Source: Candidatus Hodarchaeota archaeon (GTDB lineage: Archaea; Asgardarchaeota; Heimdallarchaeia; Hodarchaeales; YT1-039). From it: 18,013 nt of DNA. The notes below the pieces were generated by a model. The model had not been told where the DNA came from and did no database searches. It saw nothing but the letters and a program-made list of their open reading frames with translations. Position 1 is the stretch's first letter, and every line of letters starts with the position of its first letter. The stretch is from assembly GCA_016840025.1 (NCBI GenBank), contig JAEOTF010000368.1, forward strand, positions 1-18,013, written 5' to 3'. Below are positions 7,360 to 14,334 of this stretch, piece after piece. A program made the translations under genes and the position numbers.

Positions 7360-8805
7360 ATGAGCGAAAAAATCATCAAGGTCGATCCTGTTACCCGAAT
7401 AGAAGGCCATGCGGAGATTAAACTGTTTTTGGATGAGAATAATAAACTCAAAGATGCTCAGGTTAAGGTTGTGGAGGTTCGTGGTTTCGAGAAATTCCTT
7501 ATTGGTCGCCCTGTAGAAGAAATGGCCCTTATTACGCCGCGTATGTGTGGAATATGCCACACACCGCATCACCTCTGTTCTGCTAAAGCTGTTGATAATG
7601 CTTTTGGCTTAGAACCAGAAGATGTTCCGCCTACCGCATATAAACTCCGCCGATTAATGCTTTATGGATCCTATATCCATAGTCATGTGCTACATTTCTT
7701 CTATCTCGTCGCACCAGACCTTGTACTTGGTCCCGATTCTGCTCCTGCGAACCGTAATGTTGTAGGTCTCCTTAAGGCCAATCCCGAATTAGTGAAAAAA
7801 GTCATTCATGCGCGTAAAGTTGGGCAAATGATCACCAAAATCATTGGTGGGAAACAGGTGCACCCTGTAACTGCGGTGGTCGGTGGTCAATCACATTCTC
7901 TTTCAGAAGAAAAACGAGATTATATTGCAAAGGAAGTAAAGCTTTTAACTAATAAATTCCTCCCTGAAGCTAGAGATCTTGCCTTCTCACTCTTTGATCA
8001 GTATGCTGAAGCGATAAACACACTCGGCGTGGTAGATACTAAATATATGGGGGTAACTAGAGACGGTAACCTTGAATTTTATGATGGGAAAATTCGGTTG
8101 ATTGACGAGACAGCTAGTGTGATAGAAGAGTTCCAAGGTAAGGAGTACCTTGATGTTATTTCTGAGCGTGTTCAGGACTATTCCTATCTAAAATTTCCAT
8201 ATTATAAGAAGGTGGGCTTTGAAGAAGGCTGTTATCGTGTTGGTCCGCTTGCGAGAATCAATGTAGCCGATAAGATCGATACCCCAGTAGCGCAGGAACT
8301 ACTTACTGAATTTCGGAACAAATTTGGTCGTCCCGCTAATAAATCTCTCCTTTATAACTACGCTCGAATAATTGAGTTCGCTCATGTACTTGAGGTTCTT
8401 AATGATCTAATTAAAGATCCAGAAATCACAGGGACAAAACTAAGAACTCCCGTTAAACCTCGCGAAGGTGACGGAGTGGGTATTGTTGAGGCTCATCGAG
8501 GCACTTTGTTTCATCATTATGTTACTGATAAAAAAGGTATTGTGACCGATGTCAATCTGATTGTGGCTACTGTAGGTAACAATGAGGCGATAAATCGTTC
8601 TGTAAAGGCTACTGCTCAAGATCTGATTGTAGATGCTCAACCAAGTGAGGGGCTGTTAAATCGGCTTGAAATGGTTGTCCGTGCATACGATCCTTGCTTT
8701 AGTTGCGCAACCCACACTCTAAAAACAGGTGCCATTGCAACCGAAGTAAAATTAGTAGATCACACAGGGAAAGTGACGCGTGCCTTACGTAACTGGTCAG
8801 ATTAA
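7360..8805 (+). CDS. mvhA: F420-non-reducing [NiFe] hydrogenase large subunit
   Basis: This 481-residue catalytic subunit activates H2 at a Ni-Fe(CN)2CO centre. The N-terminal L1 motif is RMCGICHTPHH (C63, C66). The C-terminal L2 motif is DPCFSCATH (C446, C449, H452). These four cysteines bind the Ni-Fe site. VDPVTRIEGH (8-17) is the typical N-terminal signature. A 29-residue tail follows H452; family maturation proteases cut at this His, which matches the protease gene at 5734. The motif set and pairing with MvhG and HdrA indicate group 3c. Its stop overlaps the untranslated lead of hdrA by none and leaves a 13-nt gap to the chosen hdrA start, so coupling is likely. Confidence 0.95.
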   Translation: MSEKIIKVDPVTRIEGHAEIKLFLDENNKLKDAQVKVVEVRGFEKFLIGRPVEEMALITPRMCGICHTPHHLCSAKAVDNAFGLEPEDVPPTAYKLRRLMLYGSYIHSHVLHFFYLVAPDLVLGPDSAPANRNVVGLLKANPELVKKVIHARKVGQMITKIIGGKQVHPVTAVVGGQSHSLSEEKRDYIAKEVKLLTNKFLPEARDLAFSLFDQYAEAINTLGVVDTKYMGVTRDGNLEFYDGKIRLIDETASVIEEFQGKEYLDVISERVQDYSYLKFPYYKKVGFEEGCYRVGPLARINVADKIDTPVAQELLTEFRNKFGRPANKSLLYNYARIIEFAHVLEVLNDLIKDPEITGTKLRTPVKPREGDGVGIVEAHRGTLFHHYVTDKKGIVTDVNLIVATVGNNEAINRSVKATAQDLIVDAQPSEGLLNRLEMVVRAYDPCFSCATHTLKTGAIATEVKLVDHTGKVTRALRNWSD

Positions 8806-8818
8806 GAAGGTGATATCA

Positions 8819-11245
8819 ATGACGACAAATGGAATAAAAGTAGCAACTGTCCTATGTAATTGTGGTGGAACACTGAAAAATATTGACTGGGAAGAAATAC
8901 AAGGATTCATGGAAGAAAAGGGGGAACCCGGAGATATTTGTGCTTATCACGAAAACCTCTGCTCCAAAACAGGGAAAGCTTGGCTTCATGAGCTTATGCG
9001 TAAAGAAGGCGCTGATATGAGCGTTTTTGGCGGTTGTACGCCTAAAACCGCAGGCTTTTTGTTTGAGGACTTACTCAAGGACATTGGCTTCACACCCTTC
9101 CAGATCGTTGGTGCTAACCTTCGAGAACATGTGGGATGGATTCATACCGATACAACTCAGGCAACTAATAAAGCGAAAGCATTGTTACTCGCTGCATACA
9201 ATAAAGCAAAGATGGAAAAGCCATATGTTCCGCGACACAAAATTGTTATGTCTAATAATGTCGTGGTCATCGGTGCAGGCCCTGCTGGAATGCAAGCTGC
9301 TCAGGATTTAGCGACAGGTGGTTATCACGTATATTTGATTGACCGGAATCCTTACATTGGTGGTAATCCTGTTAAACTTGGTTTGTTCTTCCCTAGTGAT
9401 GACTGTGCTGCATGCCTTTCCGCCGAAGGAGTCAAAGGGGTACACCAATCGAACGTAAGACGCTGTTTATACCGCTCTGCATTTGATCTTCATCCCAATA
9501 TTCACCTACTGCCCCGAACTGAAGTGGAAAGAGTTGATGGGATGCTAGGGAACTATAAAGTTGCCTTAAAGACTAAACCGACCTATGTAGACATGAAAAG
9601 GTGCGTTAATTGTGGGTTATGTGCTCAGGTTTGCCCAGTGGAAAAGCCTGATGAGATGAATCTTGGGCTTATTACACGAAAGGCAATTCATATGCCTAGT
9701 GTTACGACTGCCACCACTAAATATGTCTTAAACAGAGAGGAATGTCTTGAAAGTTGTACTAAATGTGCACTTGTCTGCCCAGTGGACGCCATTGATCTAG
9801 ATCAACAGGAGTCAACTCGTACTCTCACAGCGGGTGGCTTTATAGTCGCTACGGGCTTTCAAGAATATGATCCACGCCTTGTAAGCGAGTATAATTATGG
9901 CCAAGAGGGGTACGATAATGTAATCACTCAGCTTGAACTCGCGCGATTTCTGGATATTACAGGTCCGACCAGTGGTTCTTTAAAGAAGAAAGATGGGACC
10001 GATATAAAGGACCTTGTTATGATCAACTGCGTAGGATCTCGGTCAGAAAAGTACAATTCATGGTGTTCTAATATTTGTTGTATGGTTGGACTAAAGCACG
10101 CGATTAAAATCAAAGAATCACGACCTGAAATTGATGTTACAATCTGTTATATTGACATTCGAGTAGTAGGACCCGGATACGAAGAATATTACAAGAAGGC
10201 ACGTGAATTAGGAGTGAAATTTATCCGAGGACGTCCTAGTAATGTTGAGAGTGATGGGATGCACTTTTACGTGAATGTTGAAGATATTGGTTGTGGAGAA
10301 CATAGATCCTTGAAGGCAGATACTGTTGTTCTTTCTATGGCAATGGTACCCAGTTCAGGTGTCAAAGAGCTGGCTGAGAAATTAAAGGTAGATATTGACG
10401 AGACAGGTTATTTTGAAGCCCTCTATTCCAAGTTACGCTCTACCGAGACCAAACAACCAGGTGTCTTCGTTGGTGGCACTGCTATTTCTCCAGCAGACAT
10501 TCCTACTGCTGTTACCCGGGCTTCACATGCAGCAAAGAAATTAGAGTCGCTCTTGATGAAAGCGGTGGTAGAAAAAAGGTTTCCTATCGCAGATATAAAT
10601 CAAGAAACATGCATTAATTGTGAGCTGTGTGTTTCTGCCTGTCCCTTTGGCGCTATAGAAACAATTACAGTTTCCAATCCAGATGTGATGGTACAAGTAA
10701 ACCCAATATCATGTATGGGTTGTGGCCACTGTGTTTCAACATGCCCTGTTTCTGCTATCGATATCGGCTATTATCGAGAAGAACAAATTATGAGTGAAAT
10801 GGAGGGATTGCTTTATGACTCCATAACCAATCCTGAACCGATTATTATAGCTTTCACCTGTTGGGAGTGTGCGTACGGGGCTACGGATTATATAGGTCAG
10901 TTGGGTCTCACTCGATCAGATATGCACTACCCACATAATGTACGGATTCTTCCAGTTCAGTGTACAGGCTCTATCTCTGCTAGGATGATTCAGAAGACTT
11001 TCGAGTTGGGTGCAGACGGTGTCCTCATAGTAGGTTGCTTTGAAGACAGATGTCACTACGATACGGGGTCTAAAGCTTCTACAGCCTTAATAACCCTTCT
11101 AAAACAAATGCTGGCTCAACAGGGTCTAGATCCACGCCGTCTTGAAAAGGAATTCCTCTTCTGTTCCGCTGGCGACATTTTTGTGAACATTTCACGACAA
11201 ATGACGGACACGATTACAAAACTCGGTAAGTTACAGCGGAAGTGA
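8819..11245 (+). CDS. hdrA: Heterodisulfide reductase subunit A fused to MvhD
   Basis: This 808-residue iron-sulfur flavoprotein runs from the ATG at 8819, preceded by the ribosome-binding sequence GAAGGTGAT; an upstream in-frame ATG at 8780 lies inside mvhA and is less likely. Order of parts: an HdrA N-terminal domain with C13-N-C15, an FAD-binding Rossmann motif GAGPAG (152-157), a first ferredoxin-like insert (C262-x2-C265-x2-C268-x3-C272 and C309-x3-C313-x2-C316-x3-C320), the rest of the thioredoxin-reductase-like core, a second 2[4Fe-4S] ferredoxin (598-644), and an MvhD domain (about 675-808) with C681, C684, C715, C740 and C745 for its [2Fe-2S] cluster. HdrA is the electron-bifurcating subunit in methanogens. 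The fusion fits direct transfer from the hydrogenase. hdrB and hdrC are absent from the window. Confidence 0.94.
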   Translation: MTTNGIKVATVLCNCGGTLKNIDWEEIQGFMEEKGEPGDICAYHENLCSKTGKAWLHELMRKEGADMSVFGGCTPKTAGFLFEDLLKDIGFTPFQIVGANLREHVGWIHTDTTQATNKAKALLLAAYNKAKMEKPYVPRHKIVMSNNVVVIGAGPAGMQAAQDLATGGYHVYLIDRNPYIGGNPVKLGLFFPSDDCAACLSAEGVKGVHQSNVRRCLYRSAFDLHPNIHLLPRTEVERVDGMLGNYKVALKTKPTYVDMKRCVNCGLCAQVCPVEKPDEMNLGLITRKAIHMPSVTTATTKYVLNREECLESCTKCALVCPVDAIDLDQQESTRTLTAGGFIVATGFQEYDPRLVSEYNYGQEGYDNVITQLELARFLDITGPTSGSLKKKDGTDIKDLVMINCVGSRSEKYNSWCSNICCMVGLKHAIKIKESRPEIDVTICYIDIRVVGPGYEEYYKKARELGVKFIRGRPSNVESDGMHFYVNVEDIGCGEHRSLKADTVVLSMAMVPSSGVKELAEKLKVDIDETGYFEALYSKLRSTETKQPGVFVGGTAISPADIPTAVTRASHAAKKLESLLMKAVVEKRFPIADINQETCINCELCVSACPFGAIETITVSNPDVMVQVNPISCMGCGHCVSTCPVSAIDIGYYREEQIMSEMEGLLYDSITNPEPIIIAFTCWECAYGATDYIGQLGLTRSDMHYPHNVRILPVQCTGSISARMIQKTFELGADGVLIVGCFEDRCHYDTGSKASTALITLLKQMLAQQGLDPRRLEKEFLFCSAGDIFVNISRQMTDTITKLGKLQRK

Positions 11246-11271
11246 GAAGTTAAACTCATTTCTCCACCCAA

Positions 11272-11308
11272 TTTCTTCTTTTTATCATCACATTTTTTTA
11301 TCATCACA
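11272..11308 (+). terminator. T-rich terminator with short direct repeat
   Basis: After the hdrA stop, T-rich runs occur at 11279-11283 and 11293-11299, as in archaeal intrinsic termination. The 14-mer TTTTTATCATCACA occurs twice (11279-11292 and 11295-11308), 2 nt apart. It probably ends the hydrogenase transcript. Confidence 0.5.
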
Positions 11309-11323
11309 ATACTACATTAGCCT

Positions 11324-13411
11324 GTGAATCAAAAAGAACTAGGTACGTATTATACTCCTGAGCCTCTTACATCTTTTATCGCAGCTAAAACTATTCATAC
11401 ATATCTTTATTCTAAAATAGCTAAAAAGTATGATACTATCACGTCATTTCTCCACCTTTCCTCGCTGGAAGAGTTAGCAGACTTTTATTTTTCTGAGCTC
11501 TGTTCGCTAAGCGTTTTAGATAATGCAGTAGGGGCAGGTGCATTTTTAATCGCCGCTGAAAAGGTGTTATTTGGCCTTTATTCTTCTTGCCTTTCCCGAC
11601 TTGTTTCTCTACGCGGGAGAGATACGCGTGTTGACCAAGAATTTGAAATGTTAAGGCAATCTCCCTCTAGAAATTACTTTCTTCATTATAAAATCATCAC
11701 TCAGAATCTTTTTGGGGTAGATATTGATCCAAGCGCTATAAATCTCTGTAAACAACGATTATTAAGTTCCTTAATCTCAGAAATTCATCCTAAAATATTT
11801 AGAAATATAAATTTACCGAAATTTGTGAATATACGGATTGGAAACAGTCTTATTGGATTTTTAAAACTCTCTAAAGAAAAACCATATCATTCCATAGACA
11901 GCTCCCTGTTAAATCGATTAGAAGAGTATCATAAGTTCAATAAACCTAATCAAAAATGGCAGAAATCTTCTGTAAAAATCCAAGAAAGCATACAAAATGC
12001 TTCTGAGGAACTTCGGAGTTTTCTGAATACAACGTTCATAAAACTCTATCTAAATACAGTAGACAATCACAGAGGTCAAATTTCCCACCTTAATCCATTT
12101 CATTGGCCCTTGGAGTTTTCTGGTCCTGCGATGCAAGGTGGCTTCGATATTATTATTGGGAACCCCCCTTGGGGTGCCACACTTTCAAAAAATGAATTGG
12201 AGTTTCTAGCTAAACATTTTAACCTTTCTCGGAAAAACCTCAATTCATTTGTCCTTTTTATTCGTGCTAGCATGCTTCTCCTTCGTTCTGGCGGGCTTCT
12301 GACCTATATAATTCCCAAAAACTTCCTCAAAACTAATGGTTATATGGAAATGAGGCGATTCATTCTTGACAGGTACAGTATCCTACGAATTGCTGATGTT
12401 GGTACCTGTTTTGCGAATGTTGCTCAAGAAGCTGTAATCTTGAGCCTTAAGAAGGAATTGCTTTCTAATCCAGAGTTAAAATCTGTTGAACTGATTACTA
12501 ATGTCGCCCAAGATGTTAGTTACCTTATGAATGAGACTTATACCCCCAGACTCTGCTCACAAGAGTTATTTCGTTCCCTTCCCGATAATGTATTTGCTAT
12601 TCTCCTCAATGAACCCCTAAATCTAATTTTTAGAAAAATTATAGCAAATTCCACGCCTTTATCCGAGTATTGCACAATAAATCGTGGTATTGAGACGGGA
12701 AGGGAAGGTAGAATCGTTCAATGTGCCAACTCGACTTGTAAACGATGGTTCTCTCCTCCAAAAAATATCCTGCCTAAAGGCAAGAAGAAAAAATGTCCTC
12801 ATTGTAAGAGTGAAATGCTGATCTTTCCTTCACAAATTGAAAATTTTCTGTCTCCTACTGCTGATTCAAGGTATACGTCCCCTGTATTTGCTGGTGAACA
12901 ACTTTGTAAGTATCGTATGACTAATTCCCTCTTTCTTATTCCAAATTTGCCTGGTATTCATTATAAAGAAATGGCATTAAACTACAAAACGCCAAAGATT
13001 TTAATGCTCCGGATTAGTCAATGGTTAAAAGCAGCTTTGGATGAAACAGGGTCTTATGCTCTGAAAACACTTTATATTCTTAACTTGAAACCTCCATATG
13101 ATCTCATAGACCTGAAATACATCCTTGCTCTTCTAAATTCGCCCGTTATCCAATTTTTCTACGAAATCACTCAAAACATGGGTTCTAGTCTTACTCCTAG
13201 TTTGACTCAGAAAAATATTCTACAATTTCCAATCAAGGATGTTCCCCGCGCGCAACGCGGCGAAATTGCGGTAATAATCGATCAAATTCGAAGGGGAGAA
13301 GATAGAAAAGTAAAGACTCTTGAAAATAAGCTCTTCTCATTATATGAACTAACCCATGAAGAGAGACAGCAAATCATCAGATTAAATTTATCTTATGCTC
13401 CTAAATCATAA
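11324..13411 (+). CDS. N6-adenine DNA methyltransferase, stand-alone
   Basis: This 695-residue protein has γ-type N6-adenine methylase motifs in order: motif X GTYYTPEPL (7-15), motif I DNAVGAGAF (66-74, S-adenosylmethionine binding), an IDPSAIN segment near 134-140 and catalytic motif IV NPPW (280-283). The C-terminal half, where target recognition normally lies, contains a zinc ribbon (C467-x4-C472-x18-C491-x2-C494) and an LNSP...PSLTQ region common in type IIG/Eco57I-like enzymes. No PD-ExK nuclease domain is visible N-terminally and no restriction or specificity subunit gene is adjacent, so it looks like an orphan methylase. A defence role through lost or distant partners cannot be excluded. 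Start is GTG 11324; codons are noticeably AT-rich compared with the hydrogenase genes. The gene ends 23 nt from the 3' end of the convergent tRNA. Confidence 0.88.
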   Translation: MNQKELGTYYTPEPLTSFIAAKTIHTYLYSKIAKKYDTITSFLHLSSLEELADFYFSELCSLSVLDNAVGAGAFLIAAEKVLFGLYSSCLSRLVSLRGRDTRVDQEFEMLRQSPSRNYFLHYKIITQNLFGVDIDPSAINLCKQRLLSSLISEIHPKIFRNINLPKFVNIRIGNSLIGFLKLSKEKPYHSIDSSLLNRLEEYHKFNKPNQKWQKSSVKIQESIQNASEELRSFLNTTFIKLYLNTVDNHRGQISHLNPFHWPLEFSGPAMQGGFDIIIGNPPWGATLSKNELEFLAKHFNLSRKNLNSFVLFIRASMLLLRSGGLLTYIIPKNFLKTNGYMEMRRFILDRYSILRIADVGTCFANVAQEAVILSLKKELLSNPELKSVELITNVAQDVSYLMNETYTPRLCSQELFRSLPDNVFAILLNEPLNLIFRKIIANSTPLSEYCTINRGIETGREGRIVQCANSTCKRWFSPPKNILPKGKKKKCPHCKSEMLIFPSQIENFLSPTADSRYTSPVFAGEQLCKYRMTNSLFLIPNLPGIHYKEMALNYKTPKILMLRISQWLKAALDETGSYALKTLYILNLKPPYDLIDLKYILALLNSPVIQFFYEITQNMGSSLTPSLTQKNILQFPIKDVPRAQRGEIAVIIDQIRRGEDRKVKTLENKLFSLYELTHEERQQIIRLNLSYAPKS

Positions 13412-13434
13412 TCTGCGTTATTATATATGGTTGA

Positions 13435-13539
13435 TGGGCCTGGGAGGCTTCGAACCCCCGACCAACCGGTTATGAGCCGGTCGCTCTAACCAGGTTCCTC
13501 AGAATGATCTTTATTTCAATTCTTCTGAGCTACAGGCCC
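13435..13539 (-). tRNA. tRNA with CAU anticodon (Met or Ile2), with D-loop intron
   Basis: After removal of a 30-nt insert the minus strand folds as a full tRNA. The acceptor is GGGCCTG/CAGGCCC with discriminator A at 13435. The D stem is GCTC/GAGC, the anticodon stem ACCGG/CCGGT around CTCATAA (anticodon at 13472-13474), and the T arm GGGGG-TTCGAAG-CCTCC. The first pair is G-C rather than A-U, which argues against initiator tRNA. Elongator Met and lysidine/agmatidine-type Ile2 cannot be told apart here. No CCA is encoded. It is convergent with the methyltransferase gene. Confidence 0.93.
13495..13524 (-). other. Non-canonical tRNA intron in D-loop (15/16)
   Basis: Removing these 30 nt leaves GCTCAGCCTGGTTAGAGC, a standard archaeal D arm. 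The intron begins AAGAAT and ends CTGAGGAA. Its CTGAG (plus-strand 13498-13502) can pair with the exon CTCAG just before the insertion, bringing the ends together as archaeal splicing endonuclease requires. Splice points are inferred from the mature consensus. Confidence 0.7.
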
Positions 13540-13570
13540 ATTAAAGAAACACTTTGATGGTCTTTAGGAG

Positions 13571-13579
13571 ATATTTAAA
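13571..13579 (-). promoter_or_regulatory. TATA box of tRNA(CAU)
   Basis: TTTAAATAT on the minus strand lies 32-40 nt before the tRNA 5' end, the normal archaeal spacing. Confidence 0.6.
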
Positions 13580-13590
13580 TCTTTTAGGTT

Positions 13591-13803
13591 ATGCCTTATT
13601 CCCCTTCAATAGCTGCTCAGACTCTTCTTAAAAATAATATATTAGAGTTCTCCTTAATAACTTCATCTAATGAGTTATTCAAAAAGCTAGAAATAGAAAC
13701 AGGTTCTACTGTGAGTTTAGAAAGATTTTCTAAGATAAGAAATAAAACTACATCATTGAAGATAAAACGGAGACTTTTTATTTTAGACCAAGGGCACAGC
13801 TAA
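13591..13803 (+). CDS. Doubtful small hypothetical protein
   Basis: A 70-residue frame beginning MPYSPSIAAQTLLKNN lies between the two tRNA genes. It is Ser/Lys/Leu-rich, with no recognisable motif, membrane segment or ribosome-binding site. The TATA box of tRNA-Asn (13775-13785) falls inside its 3' end, which counts against it. It may be no more than an open stretch between promoters. Confidence 0.25.
   Translation: MPYSPSIAAQTLLKNNILEFSLITSSNELFKKLEIETGSTVSLERFSKIRNKTTSLKIKRRLFILDQGHS
13775..13785 (+). promoter_or_regulatory. TATA box of tRNA-Asn
   Basis: TTTTTATTTTA lies 32-42 nt before the first base of tRNA-Asn, the spacing expected for an archaeal promoter. Confidence 0.55.
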
Positions 13804-13831
13804 TAAAGGTAGATAAGCCGCCGTAGCTCAG

Positions 13832-13861
13832 AAGGAATAACTGTCTAGTTGTTCTGGGAAA
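13832..13861 (+). other. Non-canonical tRNA intron in D-loop (15/16)
   Basis: This 30-nt insert lies at the same D-loop position as in the tRNA(CAU) gene. It begins AAGGAAT and ends CTGGGAAA. AATAACT-GTCT-AGTTGTT forms an internal 7-bp hairpin. CTGGG (13854-13858) can pair with the preceding exon CTCAG using one G-U pair. Removal leaves GCTCAGTTAGGTAGAGC. Exact splice points are inferred. Confidence 0.7.
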
Positions 13862-13884
13862 TTAGGTAGAGCGATTGGCTGTTA

Positions 13885-13905
13885 TGATAGCTAATAATCG
13901 CAGAG
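13885..13905 (+). other. Canonical 37/38 tRNA-Asn intron
   Basis: These 21 nt interrupt the anticodon loop between A37 and A38, the usual archaeal intron site. Removing them restores the 7-nt loop CTGTTAA. Confidence 0.85.
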
Positions 13906-14014
13906 ACCAATTGGTCAGAGGTTCAAATCCTCTCGGCGGCGTTACTTTTCCATTCCACACATTTTGTACCTGTTGCGTGGATATTATGAACTATTAGGGA
14001 AGAATCAAATTACC

Positions 14015-14034
14015 AACATTTTAAGATGTTTTTT
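14015..14034 (+). terminator. Hairpin plus T-run
   Basis: AACAT-TTTAAG-ATGTT is followed at once by TTTT. It lies about 75 nt after tRNA-Asn and about 90 nt before the next gene. It could end the tRNA transcript; the 5-bp AT-rich stem is weak. Confidence 0.35.
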
Positions 14035-14122
14035 CCAACATATCCCTTCCGACTTTCCTTTGATTAAATTCAAATAATAACTCCCTATTAATCAATAAGA
14101 CAGAATTAAAGGCCTTAAGAAT

Positions 14123-14269
14123 ATGAATCAACGTGATGTAGTTGAATGCCCGCAGTGTAATCGTGAATTCAGCAAATCTTATGCCCGTACTTTCCCTTGT
14201 GCAGGTTGCAGTGAAAGCATTTATCAGTGTCAGCACGTTAAATCTCCTTATTGTGAAATAGAATTCTAA
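14123..14269 (+). CDS. 48-aa zinc-ribbon microprotein
   Basis: The ATG at 14123 opens a 48-residue frame starting MNQRDVVECPQCNREF. It has C9-x2-C12 and C26-x2-C29, the two knuckles of a zinc ribbon, plus C36, H38 and C44 near the end that could form part of a second site. The cysteine spacing makes chance coding unlikely. No specific family is recognised; small zinc ribbons of this type occur in archaeal ribosomal, transcription and DNA-binding contexts. An AT-rich box (CAAATAATAA, 14071-14080) lies about 45 nt upstream. It is followed 65 nt later by the coiled-coil gene on the same strand. Confidence 0.7.
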   Translation: MNQRDVVECPQCNREFSKSYARTFPCAGCSESIYQCQHVKSPYCEIEF

Positions 14270-14334
14270 AATTTTTATGAATAGTTAATAATGTTAATAA
14301 CTTACCTTGTGAGGAGAACATCATTTCAAACGAT

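Larger units (their letters stand above)
13817..13941 (+). tRNA. tRNA-Asn (GUU) with two introns
   Basis: The exons form GCCGCCG/CGGCGGC with discriminator G (13941). The D stem is GCTC/GAGC, the anticodon stem ATTGG/CCAAT with loop CTGTTAA (anticodon GTT at 13881-13883), and the T arm AGAGG-TTCAAAT-CCTCT. Two insertions must be removed: 30 nt in the D-loop (13832-13861) and 21 nt after position 37 (13885-13905). The mature sequence then closely matches archaeal tRNA-Asn. No CCA is encoded. Confidence 0.94.

Noticed and set aside
14021..14236. 71-residue minus-strand frame
   Set aside because: It is antisense to the 48-aa zinc protein, whose CxxC pattern is the more credible coding signal.
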